Below are positions 38,786-49,369 of a stretch of 64,000 nucleotides of DNA, one piece after another. The position numbers and the translations under genes were made by a program. The notes under the pieces are model-generated. The model made no database searches, had not been told where the DNA came from, and worked only from the letters and a program-made list of their open reading frames with translations. The DNA comes from Cyanobacteria bacterium SIG26 (GTDB taxonomy: Bacteria > Cyanobacteriota > Vampirovibrionia > Gastranaerophilales > Gastranaerophilaceae): positions 62,001 to 126,000 of the forward strand of contig SUTS01000004.1 in NCBI GenBank assembly GCA_015152555.1. Reading direction: 5' to 3'. Positions within the stretch are counted from its first letter, which is position 1. The number at the start of each line of letters is the position of its first letter.

Positions 38786-40804
38786 TTACGAGCAACCTGA
38801 GTATCCGCAATTCAAGCAAATAAAGCATCCTTCGGCCATTTGAATTTCTGTTCCGCATTCAGGACATTTTACTGTTTTTATTTCACCTGTCGGATTGTAA
38901 TCTTCGATAATGTCTTCCTGCTTATCTTCAACAGGCTTTAACTCGACAGTTTTTTCTTTTTTCTTATCATCCAAATTCATCGGTTGGAATTGGCGAGAAT
39001 TGTTTCTATAAACTGTAATCCCTTTTAAATCATTTTTGTACGCTAAAATATAAGCTTCTTTGATATCATCACGAGTAGCTTCCTCTACAAAATTTACGGT
39101 TTTAGAAACAGCATTATCGGTATGAAGTTGGAATGCTGCTTGCATTTTTACGTGCCAATAAGGTGAAACATCGTGTGCTGTCGCAAATATTTGTTTAATT
39201 TCATCAGAAACTCCTGCAACGTGAGCTATCGTACCTTCTGACGCTATTTGAGACATTAATGATTCTGAATATAGCCCGTGAGAAATCATATAATCTTTGA
39301 AGATAGGGTTAACTTCAAGCATTTCTGTTCCGTCCATAATCAATCTTGAAAATACAAGTCCAAATAATGGTTCAACACCACCAGAAGCGCCGGCAATCAT
39401 TGATATTGTACCTGTTGGAGCAATACAGGTTGTTGTTGCATTTCTTAATCCGTATTGTTTAATACCCGCGTCAACTTCTGCCCATTTCTCATCTGCTATT
39501 TTGCCGGCAGAACGACCTCTGTATTTGTTGTACAAATAGTTTTCGCTATCGTAGATACTACCTTTAAAGTTGTTAAAACTTCCGCGTTCTTTTGCCAATT
39601 CAATTGATTCTGTTTTTGAAATGTAGTCAATAAATTCCATCACTTGACCGGCAAGTTTAGTTCCCTCTTCTGAATTATAGGATAAGCCCATTTTCATCAA
39701 CATATCAGCCCAGCCCATTACGCCTAAACCGATTTTTCTATTATTTTGAACCATTTCTGAAATTTGTGGTAACGGATAATTGTTTACTGCAATAACGTTA
39801 TCCAAAAATCTCATAGCAGTTCTTGTTGTTTCTTCTAATAAATCCCAATCAACTTCCCAGCCATTTGAAGACTCTTTCATCATTAAACCTAAGTTTATAG
39901 AACCTAAGTTGCAAGCTTCGTATGAAAGTAGAGGTACTTCACCACAAGGGTTGGTTGATTCAATTGGGCCGACATGTGGAGTTGGGTTATCTGAGTTCAT
40001 TTTGTCGATAAATACAATGCCGGGTTCCCCATTTCTCCATGCGCCATCAATAATTAAATCGAAAACTTCCTTAGCGCTCATTTTGCCGACAACTTCATTG
40101 TTTTGCGGGCTTACTAGTTCATAATCAGAATCAGTCAAGTAAGCTTCCATAAATTTATCGGTAATTGCAACTGAAATGTTAAAGTTATTTAATTTGTTGT
40201 TGTCAGATTTACAGTGGATAAAGTCGATAATGTCAGGGTGGTCGACTCTTAATATGCCCATATTTGCACCGCGTCTAGTTCCACCTTGCTTAACTGCTTC
40301 TGTTGCAGCATTAAATACTTCCATAAATGATACCGGTCCTGAAGATACGCCCATTGTTGAGCGAACAACACTGTTTTTTGGCCTTAGATTAGAGAATGAA
40401 AAACCTGTTCCTCCACCTGATTTGTGTATGATTGCGGTATTTTTAACGGTTTCAAAGATACCTTCTAAGCTATCTTCAACAGGCAATACAAAACAAGCTG
40501 CTAATTGCCCAAGTTCTCTACCTGCGTTCATTAATGTAGGTGAATTAGGCATAAAATAGCGATTGGTGATTGCTTTGTAAAATCTGTCAGAAAGTTCTTT
40601 TACTTCTGATTCTGATTTTCCAAATTTTAAATCGCCTGAAGCAATAGTATCTGCAACCCTGCGAAACATATCTGCCGGAGTTTCAATACAATTACCGTCT
40701 TTGTCTCTTTTTAAGTATCTTTTTTCTAAAACCTTGATAGCATTTTCTGACAAGCTCAAGGCATCTTTTACACATGCACTGTTGTCTGACACATTAACCT
40801 CCAT
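38786..40804 (-). CDS. nrdJ: Adenosylcobalamin-dependent ribonucleotide reductase (class II)
   Basis: RYFMPNSPTLMNAGRELGQLAACFVLPVEDSL; HKSGGGTGFSFSNLRP; NPCGEVPLLSYEACNLGSINL; C-terminal CPECG/CLNCG zinc ribbon. Confidence 0.95.
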   Translation of the reverse strand: MEVNVSDNSACVKDALSLSENAIKVLEKRYLKRDKDGNCIETPADMFRRVADTIASGDLKFGKSESEVKELSDRFYKAITNRYFMPNSPTLMNAGRELGQLAACFVLPVEDSLEGIFETVKNTAIIHKSGGGTGFSFSNLRPKNSVVRSTMGVSSGPVSFMEVFNAATEAVKQGGTRRGANMGILRVDHPDIIDFIHCKSDNNKLNNFNISVAITDKFMEAYLTDSDYELVSPQNNEVVGKMSAKEVFDLIIDGAWRNGEPGIVFIDKMNSDNPTPHVGPIESTNPCGEVPLLSYEACNLGSINLGLMMKESSNGWEVDWDLLEETTRTAMRFLDNVIAVNNYPLPQISEMVQNNRKIGLGVMGWADMLMKMGLSYNSEEGTKLAGQVMEFIDYISKTESIELAKERGSFNNFKGSIYDSENYLYNKYRGRSAGKIADEKWAEVDAGIKQYGLRNATTTCIAPTGTISMIAGASGGVEPLFGLVFSRLIMDGTEMLEVNPIFKDYMISHGLYSESLMSQIASEGTIAHVAGVSDEIKQIFATAHDVSPYWHVKMQAAFQLHTDNAVSKTVNFVEEATRDDIKEAYILAYKNDLKGITVYRNNSRQFQPMNLDDKKKEKTVELKPVEDKQEDIIEDYNPTGEIKTVKCPECGTEIQMAEGCFICLNCGYSGCS

Positions 40805-40949
40805 AATCTGATTATTTAATTTTAATACTCATATCCTAAATAAAAACCAAGCATGCCCCAACATGCTTTTTCTAGATTTTACAACATGATGAAATCCAAA
40901 AGCAAGAATAATAAGAAAAAATTACAACATTTCGTAATGTTTTTCAAAA

Positions 40950-40980
40950 AAAAGACTCGAATTTAATTCGAGCCTTTAAG
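40950..40980 (-). terminator. Terminator of 40997-41626 gene
   Basis: gactcgaattt-aattcgagcc flanked by A-run. Confidence 0.6.
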
Positions 40981-40996
40981 TAATATGTAATTTTAT

Positions 40997-41626
40997 TTAA
41001 ATATCGTAAACCCAACTTCTGATAACTTCATTGATAGATTTGCTTCCTAAATCTACAGTAGGGTTTGTTGTGTAATCGTTATTCATCATTTTATAGTCGG
41101 GTTGTTCTTTTAGTTTTGAATTAATAAATCTGGTGAATTTCAATCGCGCATCTGATATGCTGCGTAAAAATGCTAAGGACTCATTTGGTTCCTTTTCTAA
41201 GTTGTTCAAAGATGGTTTTGCGCTAGTATTGTTGTACATAATATCTACATCATTTTCTTTGATGAAATTTTCACCATCGAATTTTGCAACAAGTTGCGTA
41301 CCTTCATTTGGAGTTTTTTCTGTTCTGATAGATAAATTAACAAATGTATCTTTAGCCCAAATATCATTTACAGATAATCCTCTTGTTTTTGGATTGTTAT
41401 CTATAAGTTGTTGAGTAACCACTTTTGCAACATTGTTCATTTTTTTTAATGAATTTTCTACATTAATTATAAATTTGTTAGTGTCAGCAACATTGTATTT
41501 GGAATTAATACATGTTTGACATAATAAAAGTTTCGATTTTTGATCAAGTTTAAATTTCAAAGCTCCAAACGCAGGGTTTTGTTGCTGTGTTTGTCTATTT
41601 TCTACCGTAACAGGGGCTATTCTCAT
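40997..41626 (-). CDS. Hypothetical protein with N-terminal NPAFGALKF motif
   Basis: 209-aa ORF, RBS taggagat; no family recognised. Confidence 0.65.
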   Translation of the reverse strand: MRIAPVTVENRQTQQQNPAFGALKFKLDQKSKLLLCQTCINSKYNVADTNKFIINVENSLKKMNNVAKVVTQQLIDNNPKTRGLSVNDIWAKDTFVNLSIRTEKTPNEGTQLVAKFDGENFIKENDVDIMYNNTSAKPSLNNLEKEPNESLAFLRSISDARLKFTRFINSKLKEQPDYKMMNNDYTTNPTVDLGSKSINEVIRSWVYDI

Positions 41627-41793
41627 TTTTATCTCCTAAGTTATATTAATTGTGTCTTGTACAATTAATGTTACATCGAAAAAAAGTAATAGCTACATAT
41701 ATAGTAGTATATATGTCATAATTTTTACAAATGTACACATTAATTTAACCGACAAGAGAATACAATTTGTGCTTTTTATGATATATTAGGGTC

Positions 41794-43632
41794 ATGATTA
41801 GGAGAGGTTTTAGGGTTTTATTTGTTGTAATTTTTGTGGCTTTAGTATTAAAAGGTTGCTTGGTAAAAGATGTGCCGCAAATTCAGAGCAGTACGCAAAT
41901 ATATCAAGAAAGACAAGCGAAGATTTATCCTATACCTGAAAATATTACACTAAATGGGATAGATTATTTACAGTCTCAGGCACCGGTTGGAATTTTCGGA
42001 GGAGAATTAATCACTTCTACAATTGGTGAGGGTCCAAAAACATTTAACCCTTTCAATAGTAAGGATAATACATCCTCAACGATGGCAGGTATTATGTATG
42101 ATGGACTTCTGACTACTGATCCAATATCGGGTAAACCTATTCCAAAGTTAGCAAAATCCTATGAAATATCACCGAACGGCGTAGATTATATTATTAAACT
42201 AAGAAAAGGTATAAAATGGTCTGATGGTAAACTAATTACTGCAGATGATGTTGTTTTTACTTGGCAGGATATTATTTTTGCAGGATTTGGAGATACTTCA
42301 ATCAGAGATTCTCTTGCTATTGACGGGCAATTACCTTCAGTTGAAAAGTTAGATAATTACACGGTGAAATTTACTACACCGAAGCCTTATGCTCCGTTTA
42401 TTAGAATGTTATCGACACCTATTGCGCCAAAACATGTTTTTTATCCTGCAATAAAAAAAGGAAGTTCTTACTTTGATTCTTTTTTATCAACCAATACAAA
42501 TCCTGAAGATTTTGTTGTGTCAGGTGCGTTCAAGTTAAAAGAATATGTACCTGCTCAAAGGGTTGTTTTTGAGAAAAATCCAAATTATTACGAAATAAAT
42601 AAAAATGGCGATAAGTTACCATATTTAGATAGGTTAATTTATTTGATTGTAGGTGATTTAAATAACGAAGTTTTAAAATTTGAGGCAAAAGAAATTGATA
42701 TAATCTCACTACAAGGTTCTAAAGTCGCAAGATACAAATCCTTAGAACCACATTCAGATTTTGACTTGTATAATCTTGGTCCCACAACAGGTACTATGTA
42801 TTTATCCTTGAATCTGAACGATCGAAAAAATGACAAAGGTAGTTATTATGTTAATCCGGTGAAGCAAAAGTGGTTTCAAGACTTAAATTTCAGAAAAGCC
42901 GTTGATTTAGCCGTTGACAGAAAAAATATGGTGTTTAATATCGCAAATGGTATCGCAGCTCCTTTATTTACGCCTGAAAGTCTAAATTCAATTTATTTAA
43001 ATAAAGAGTTAAAACCTTATGATAAAAATATAGAAAAAGCTAGAGAATATTTAACTCAATCCGGATTTTATAATGATAAAAGCGGAAAACTGTTTGATAA
43101 AAAGGGTAATAGAGTTGAGTTTGATTTATATACAAATGCAGGTAATACCGAACGTGAAGCTATTGGTGTTATGGTCAAACAGGATTTGGAAGAATTGGGA
43201 ATGAAAGTCAATTTCAAGCCAATTGAATTTAATTCCCTTGTTAATAAATTAGTAAGTACGTTTGATTGGGATATGGTTATAATGGGGTTAACCGGTTCAC
43301 CCTTGGAACCAAACGGAGGTAAAAATGTTTGGCTTTCTGATGGTAGACTTCACATGTTTAATATGAGAACCCCACAAGAAGGGAAAATAAATATTTTACC
43401 TTGGGAAAAAGAACTTGATGAAATGTTTACTAAAGGTGCATTAGCTACCAAATTTGAAGATAGAAAAAAATATTATGACAGATATCAGGAAATAATTTAC
43501 AATCAAAAACCTATGATTTATATTTATTCACCTGTAATTATAATGGCGATTCGGGATAAATTCAAAAATATTTACCCTTCAAGTTTAAGTGGATTGACTT
43601 ACAACATAGAAGAAATATATATAAGGGAATAA
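41794..43632 (+). CDS. Peptide ABC transporter substrate-binding lipoprotein (SBP_bac_5)
   Basis: Lipobox LVLKGC; EGPKTFNPFNS...YEISPNGVDYIIKLRKGIKWSDGKLITADDVVFTW. Confidence 0.92.
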   Translation: MIRRGFRVLFVVIFVALVLKGCLVKDVPQIQSSTQIYQERQAKIYPIPENITLNGIDYLQSQAPVGIFGGELITSTIGEGPKTFNPFNSKDNTSSTMAGIMYDGLLTTDPISGKPIPKLAKSYEISPNGVDYIIKLRKGIKWSDGKLITADDVVFTWQDIIFAGFGDTSIRDSLAIDGQLPSVEKLDNYTVKFTTPKPYAPFIRMLSTPIAPKHVFYPAIKKGSSYFDSFLSTNTNPEDFVVSGAFKLKEYVPAQRVVFEKNPNYYEINKNGDKLPYLDRLIYLIVGDLNNEVLKFEAKEIDIISLQGSKVARYKSLEPHSDFDLYNLGPTTGTMYLSLNLNDRKNDKGSYYVNPVKQKWFQDLNFRKAVDLAVDRKNMVFNIANGIAAPLFTPESLNSIYLNKELKPYDKNIEKAREYLTQSGFYNDKSGKLFDKKGNRVEFDLYTNAGNTEREAIGVMVKQDLEELGMKVNFKPIEFNSLVNKLVSTFDWDMVIMGLTGSPLEPNGGKNVWLSDGRLHMFNMRTPQEGKINILPWEKELDEMFTKGALATKFEDRKKYYDRYQEIIYNQKPMIYIYSPVIIMAIRDKFKNIYPSSLSGLTYNIEEIYIRE

Positions 43633-43635
43633 GTA

Positions 43636-44607
43636 ATGGAAACATTAAAGTACATAATTAAGAGAATAATTCAAACCATACCATTGCTTATAATGGTATC
43701 GGTGATAAGTTTTTTTGTAATCAGGATTTCGCCGGTAGATCCTTTAGCTGAGTTAAAACTTAACCCTTCAGTTTCTCCTGAAACCGTTGAAAAAGAAAGA
43801 CAAAGGTTAGGGTTGGATAAACCAATTATCGTACAATACGGAAAGTGGGCGATTTCATTTGTTCAAGGAGATTTGGGGGTGACATCTACAGGAGAAAAGG
43901 TCAGTCAAAAATTAAAAGAAAGAATTCCGAACACATTACTTTTAACAACCTTGGTTATTTTATTAACTTGGCTTGTCGGTGTTCCTTTGGGAATTATTGC
44001 TGCGGTTAATTGGAAGTCTTCTTTTGATAGATTTCTTACGGTGCTGACAAGTATCGGTATGGCAATCCCTTCGTTTTTCTTTGCTGTATTACTTTTGTTA
44101 TTTGCTGTTAAAACCGGCTGGTTTCCTATCGGAGGATTAACCAGTCCAAATTTTGCTGAAATGACTTTTTGGGGTAAAGTTTTCGATGTAGCTTATCATT
44201 TAGTTTTGCCTGTTATAGTTCTTTTTACAATATCATTGGCTGGATTGCAACGACAAATGAGAGCCAATATGCTAGATGTTTTAGATAGTGATTATGTAAA
44301 ATTTGCAAGAGCAAAAGGTTTATCTGAATTTACCGTAGTCTATAAACACGCACTAAGAAATGCGGTTAATCCTATGATAACTCTTTTAGGTTTTGAATTT
44401 GCCGGTTTGTTAAGCGGAGCCGCTTTGACTGAATATGTATTTCAGTATCCGGGACTTGGTAGGCTTATTTTAGAAGCTGTTTTAAAATCAGATATAAACC
44501 TTGTTATGGCATCATTGATGATGGGTGCCTTTATGTTAGTGTTAGGTAATTTAATTGCGGATATTCTTCTTATCATCACAGATCCGAGAATAAGGGTGAA
44601 ATCATGA
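43636..44607 (+). CDS. Peptide ABC transporter permease (DppB/OppB type)
   Basis: KYIIKRIIQTIPLLIMVSVISFFVIR...LDSDYVKFARAKGLSEFTVVYKHALRNAVNPMIT. Confidence 0.94.
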   Translation: METLKYIIKRIIQTIPLLIMVSVISFFVIRISPVDPLAELKLNPSVSPETVEKERQRLGLDKPIIVQYGKWAISFVQGDLGVTSTGEKVSQKLKERIPNTLLLTTLVILLTWLVGVPLGIIAAVNWKSSFDRFLTVLTSIGMAIPSFFFAVLLLLFAVKTGWFPIGGLTSPNFAEMTFWGKVFDVAYHLVLPVIVLFTISLAGLQRQMRANMLDVLDSDYVKFARAKGLSEFTVVYKHALRNAVNPMITLLGFEFAGLLSGAALTEYVFQYPGLGRLILEAVLKSDINLVMASLMMGAFMLVLGNLIADILLIITDPRIRVKS

Positions 44608-45671
44608 TAAAAGAAGTAATGCAACAATTATGGAAGGATAAATTTGCAAGAGTCGCTTTAATTATACTTGGTGTAATATATCTTGCGTTATTTCTTGCAG
44701 ATTTTATAGCTCCTTATACAAAAGATTTTTCTGATAGAACAATGGCTTATGTGCCACCGTCAAAGATTTTTACAATTGATACAAACGGCAAACTGTCTCA
44801 ACCTTATACATATAACTATATTCGAGAATTTGATCCTATAAATCTAGAAATCAGATACAAATTAGACCGAAGTAAAAAACATTATATTAAATTTTTTGCA
44901 AAAGGTCAGCCTTATAAATTTTTAGGTTTGATTCCGATGAAATATCATTTATTTACTACAGATAAAGATGGTAGGATTTTTTTACTAGGTACAGATATAA
45001 ACGGGCGCGATGTGTTTTCTCGCTTATTATTTGGTGGCAGAATATCTATGACGATAGGCTTTTTGGCTTTATTGGTGTTATTTCCGATAGGGCTATTATA
45101 TGGAGGTATATCGGGCTATTTTGGAGGCAAAGTAGATTCGATAATGATGAGATTTGCAGAAGCGATTATGTCAATCCCAAGTTTTTATTTATTAATAATT
45201 TTAGCTTCAATATTACCGTCCGGCATGACCAGTACCCAACGATTTATGCTTATTGTCATAATTTTAGCGTTAATTGGTTGGGCCGGTTTTGCAAGGGTAG
45301 TAAGGGGTATGGTTTTATCTATTAAAAATCAAGAATATGTACAAGCCGCGCAATCAATTGGGGCATCTAAATTAAGGATTATAACCAAGCATATATTGCC
45401 ACAAACAACAAGCTTTGTAATCGTAGCTATGACGTTATCTGTGCCGTCATATATTTTATCAGAATCCGGATTAAGTTTTTTGGGTTTAGGTATTCAACAA
45501 CCTGATGCAAGCTGGGGTAATATGTTGAAAGAAGCACAGGAATTTACAAATATTTTGTATCGACCTTGGCTTTTAACTCCCGGATTTTTAATTTTTGTAT
45601 CAGTTTTGGCATTTAACGTAATCGGTGATACTATAAGAGATATATTAGATCCAAAAAGTAAGATTCGGTAA
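44604..45671 (+). CDS. Peptide ABC transporter permease (DppC/OppC type)
   Basis: GTDINGRDVFSRLLFGGRISMTIG; QEYVQAAQSIGASKLRIITKHILPQT; ATGA overlap with upstream permease. Confidence 0.93.
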   Translation: MIKEVMQQLWKDKFARVALIILGVIYLALFLADFIAPYTKDFSDRTMAYVPPSKIFTIDTNGKLSQPYTYNYIREFDPINLEIRYKLDRSKKHYIKFFAKGQPYKFLGLIPMKYHLFTTDKDGRIFLLGTDINGRDVFSRLLFGGRISMTIGFLALLVLFPIGLLYGGISGYFGGKVDSIMMRFAEAIMSIPSFYLLIILASILPSGMTSTQRFMLIVIILALIGWAGFARVVRGMVLSIKNQEYVQAAQSIGASKLRIITKHILPQTTSFVIVAMTLSVPSYILSESGLSFLGLGIQQPDASWGNMLKEAQEFTNILYRPWLLTPGFLIFVSVLAFNVIGDTIRDILDPKSKIR

Positions 45672-45696
45672 TTAATATTAAATAGTAGAGGGAAGT

Positions 45697-46443
45697 ATGG
45701 AAACAACAAGTATTGAGAATTTGACACATATATTTAATTTGGAATATTTTGTAAGGTTATTATTTGCCTTAATCTTTGGCTTTTGTATTGGATTAGAAAG
45801 AGAATTAACAAACAAATATGCGGGTTTAAGGACACACATTTTAGTATGTTTAGGGGCTTGTGTTTTTACACTGATATCAATTTATGGCTTCCCGACTTTT
45901 GCACCAAATGACAATGTTGTAGTCAATAATGCGACGGGTATTAGAGATACATCTCGTGTTGCTGCGCAAATTGTTACCGGTATTGGTTTTATCGGTGCAG
46001 GTACGGTTTTAAGAAACGGCCCGATTGTACTAGGTTTAACAACGGCTGCAACACTATGGATTGCCGCAAGTATCGGTATGGCTTGTGGGGCTGGAATGTT
46101 TGATATTGCGTTTGCAGGAACTGTTCTTGCTATTTTAACGTTGGTTTCTATTAGGGTTTTGGAAAGAAAAGTTTTACCGACCAGTACAAAAAAAACTCGC
46201 AGAGTGAAATTTAGTATTGTCTGTCAAAATGAGCATATAGAATCTTTACATACTTTTATAATCAGTAAATATAGCCAAATATTTGAATTGTCTAAAAAAC
46301 AATTGAAAAATGAAGAAAATTTGGCGACAAAAATTACCTGTGTTGTAGATATTCCTGTTAGAAAACAAATAAAAGACTTATATAAATCTTTCCAAAAAAT
46401 GGATGGGATTGAATCTATATCAATACAAGATTCTTTGGAGTGA
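45697..46443 (+). CDS. MgtC/SapB family membrane protein
   Basis: FGFCIGLERELTNKYAGLRTHILVCLGACVFTLIS...GIGFIGAGTVLRNG...GLTTAATLWIAASIGMACG. Confidence 0.93.
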   Translation: METTSIENLTHIFNLEYFVRLLFALIFGFCIGLERELTNKYAGLRTHILVCLGACVFTLISIYGFPTFAPNDNVVVNNATGIRDTSRVAAQIVTGIGFIGAGTVLRNGPIVLGLTTAATLWIAASIGMACGAGMFDIAFAGTVLAILTLVSIRVLERKVLPTSTKKTRRVKFSIVCQNEHIESLHTFIISKYSQIFELSKKQLKNEENLATKITCVVDIPVRKQIKDLYKSFQKMDGIESISIQDSLE

Positions 46444-46519
46444 TAAAAAGTGTTACATTAGCTTTACTTTAATGTAAATTTAATATACGATTAAACAAAG
46501 AGTATAGGGAGATAAAAAC

Positions 46520-47230
46520 TTGAAATATAAACGAATTTTATTAAAAATAAGTGGAGAAGCATTGCTAGGTGACCAACAGTTTGGTATTGATCAAAAGCCT
46601 GTAGCTATGATTGCTAATGAAATCAAAAAGGTTACAGAAACAGGTGCCCAAGTCGCAGTAGTTGTTGGTGGCGGGAATATTTTTAGAGGAATGAAAAATA
46701 GTGCCAAATTAGGAATGGACCAAGCTTCTGGAGATTACGTTGGAATGTTAGCAACTGTAATGAACGCAATTGCTTTACAAAGTGCATTAAACCAGATTGG
46801 TGTACAATGCAGAGTACAATCTGCAATTGCAATGAATCAGATTGCAGAACCATATATTAGACATCGTGCAATCAGACACCTTGAAAAAGGTCGTGTTGTA
46901 ATTTTCGCAGCAGGAACTGGTAATCCATTTTTCACTACAGATACAGCTTCAGCTCTTAGAGCATCTGAAATCAATGCAGAAGCAATGCTTATGGCTAAAA
47001 ATGGTGTAGATGGAGTTTATACCGATGATCCAAATACAAATCCGGAAGCTAAAAAACTTGATAAAATTACTTATGACGATATTATTAAGAATGGTTTAAA
47101 AGTCATGGATACTGCAGCTTGTGCTTTATGTAAACAAAATCAAATTCCGATTGTGGTTTTTGATTTCAAAAAAGAAAGTGCAATTAAAAACATCCTAGAT
47201 GGACAAGAAATAGGAACATACATTAGTTAA
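46520..47230 (+). CDS. pyrH: UMP kinase (TTG start)
   Basis: KRILLKISGEALLGDQQFGID; VVVGGGNIFRG; DYVGMLATVMNAIALQ. Confidence 0.96.
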   Translation: MKYKRILLKISGEALLGDQQFGIDQKPVAMIANEIKKVTETGAQVAVVVGGGNIFRGMKNSAKLGMDQASGDYVGMLATVMNAIALQSALNQIGVQCRVQSAIAMNQIAEPYIRHRAIRHLEKGRVVIFAAGTGNPFFTTDTASALRASEINAEAMLMAKNGVDGVYTDDPNTNPEAKKLDKITYDDIIKNGLKVMDTAACALCKQNQIPIVVFDFKKESAIKNILDGQEIGTYIS

Positions 47231-47249
47231 TATAGAAAAGAGGTTAAAA

Positions 47250-47816
47250 ATGACAGAATCTTTAGAAGAATTATTTTTATTCGGTGAAGAAAAAATGGAA
47301 AAAGCGATTGCCCAGTTACATAAAGAATTTGGTTCAATTCGTTCTGGTCGTGCTAATCCCGGAATTTTAGATAAAGTTATAGTTGAGTATTACGGTGCTC
47401 CAACTCCACTGAGACAAATGTCTCAAGTTTCTGTTCAAGATGGTACAACATTGGTTATTACGCCTTATGACAAAACTATTATGAAAGATATTGAAAAAGC
47501 TATTATTAAGGCTGAAATTGGTATTACTCCTAATAGTGATGGTACTTGTATCAGATTGACATTCCCTCCTCTAACAGAAGATAGAAGACGTGAAATTACA
47601 AAAGATGTTAAAAAATTGGGTGAAGATGCAAAAGTCGCTATCAGAAATATTCGTAGAGATATGACTGATAATTTGAAAAAACTTGAAAAAAGTGAAAATC
47701 TTCCTGAAGATATGGTGAAAGATAACCAAGATAAAATTCAAAAATTAACTGATAAATATACTGCGACTGTTGATAGTGCTGTTGCTGTTAAAGAAAAAGA
47801 GGTTATGACGGTATAA
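47250..47816 (+). CDS. frr: Ribosome recycling factor
   Basis: MEKAIAQLHKEFGSIRSGRANPGILDKVIVEYYGAPTPLRQMSQVSVQDG. Confidence 0.97.
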   Translation: MTESLEELFLFGEEKMEKAIAQLHKEFGSIRSGRANPGILDKVIVEYYGAPTPLRQMSQVSVQDGTTLVITPYDKTIMKDIEKAIIKAEIGITPNSDGTCIRLTFPPLTEDRRREITKDVKKLGEDAKVAIRNIRRDMTDNLKKLEKSENLPEDMVKDNQDKIQKLTDKYTATVDSAVAVKEKEVMTV

Positions 47817-48685
47817 TGATAGATTTAGGCTTGAATAAAAATGCAACAAGGATGTTGACCGGACTCATAATGGGTACATTAGTAATGTACTGTATAATAC
47901 AAGGTGGGCCGTGGATTTTATTATTACTGGCTGTTATGTTGATCGCTGGTTCAAGAGAATATGTCAGGATGTTAAATCATAAAGGTTTTTATCCAAGCCT
48001 TAAAGTCATTTATATTACAGAAATTATTTTAGCTACTGTAGTGTATTTAAAACGTTTTGATTTAGTTGCAATAACATTAACCATTTGCGCAATGGGCTCA
48101 TTTATGTGGGTATTATTTAGAGGCCGACAACCATATATCGCAAATGTCGCAACAACCCTACTTGGTATGGTCTATTGCGGATGGTTTCCACTACATTTAA
48201 TCTTTTTAAGAGATTTGTCTTGTGACAGATACGATAGTGGACTTGGATTTGTGGTGTTAATGTTTACTGCGATTTTATTAACAGATATTGGATGTTATTA
48301 TGTTGGAAGCAAATGGGGTAAACACAAATTAGCTCCAACTGTTAGCCCAAATAAGACGATTGAAGGTTCAATCGGGGGGATTTTCTTTGCAATATTAGGA
48401 GCATTAATTGTCGGTTATTGTATTAATTTAGAATGGTATTTAGCACTTTGTGCCGGTGTAATTTGTACTGTGTTTGGACAAATTGGAGACCTATGTGAAT
48501 CTCTAATTAAAAGAGATGCGGGTGTGAAAGATTCCGGTTCAAGTTTACCAGGGCACGGTGGATTTTTAGACAGGACTGATAGTTTTATTTTAACACTACC
48601 AATAATGTACTATTTCTGTAAATGTTTTATCTTCCACACAGAATGGATGAATACATTAGCTAATATGTTGAAAGGGCTATTCTAA
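47816..48685 (+). CDS. cdsA: Phosphatidate cytidylyltransferase
   Basis: SPNKTIEGSIGGI; GDLCESLIKRDAGVKDSGSSLPGHGGFLDRTDS. Confidence 0.95.
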   Translation: MIDLGLNKNATRMLTGLIMGTLVMYCIIQGGPWILLLLAVMLIAGSREYVRMLNHKGFYPSLKVIYITEIILATVVYLKRFDLVAITLTICAMGSFMWVLFRGRQPYIANVATTLLGMVYCGWFPLHLIFLRDLSCDRYDSGLGFVVLMFTAILLTDIGCYYVGSKWGKHKLAPTVSPNKTIEGSIGGIFFAILGALIVGYCINLEWYLALCAGVICTVFGQIGDLCESLIKRDAGVKDSGSSLPGHGGFLDRTDSFILTLPIMYYFCKCFIFHTEWMNTLANMLKGLF

Positions 48686-49368
48686 TGGCATCTGTTTCAG
48701 ATATTTTTGGGATAGAAACTGATTCACAAGAGTTATATCAGTATGCGCTAACTCATTCTTCTTATACAAAAGAAAAAGAGTTACCCCCAACTCAATGCTA
48801 TGAAAGACTAGAGTTTTTAGGTGATGCCGTTTTAAAATTAACAATTTCAGATGTATTATTTAAAAAGTATCCGGAAGCATCAGAAGGTGAATTATCAAAA
48901 ATAAGAGGCATATTAGTATCTGATAATACCTTAGCCGAAATTGCTAAAACTAATGGGCTGCAAGATTTAATCATAATGAGTAGACACGATGAAAAACAGG
49001 GACATAAAAAGCTGAATTCTATTTGTGCGTGTGTTTTTGAGGCTGTTTTAGGTGCGTATTATTTGGATGGAAAATTTGATAAAATTGTCCAATATATACA
49101 GCGGACTTTTGAACCATACATCGATGATGTCCAAGAACATTTTGTTAAATTTAACGCAAAGGCTGTTTTACAAGAATATACACAAAGTATTAATAAAAAG
49201 ACTCCGGTTTATACGGTAATTAATACTACCGGGCCTGCACATAAAACTGAGTTTGAAATAGAAGTACGTTTTAATGATGAAGTTTTAGCTGTAGAGAAGG
49301 GTTCATCAAAAAAAGAAGCTGAGCAAAAGTGTGCTTATGCTGCATGTGAAAAATTGGGGATTATATAG
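48685..49368 (+). CDS. rnc: Ribonuclease III
   Basis: YERLEFLGDAVLKLTISD; C-terminal dsRBD; TAATG coupling with cdsA. Confidence 0.96.
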   Translation: MASVSDIFGIETDSQELYQYALTHSSYTKEKELPPTQCYERLEFLGDAVLKLTISDVLFKKYPEASEGELSKIRGILVSDNTLAEIAKTNGLQDLIIMSRHDEKQGHKKLNSICACVFEAVLGAYYLDGKFDKIVQYIQRTFEPYIDDVQEHFVKFNAKAVLQEYTQSINKKTPVYTVINTTGPAHKTEFEIEVRFNDEVLAVEKGSSKKEAEQKCAYAACEKLGII

Positions 49369-49369
49369 A

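Noticed and set aside
41794-45671. Missing DppD/DppF ATPases as evidence of a novel importer
   Set aside because: Common arrangement; ATPases can be encoded elsewhere, cannot be judged from this window
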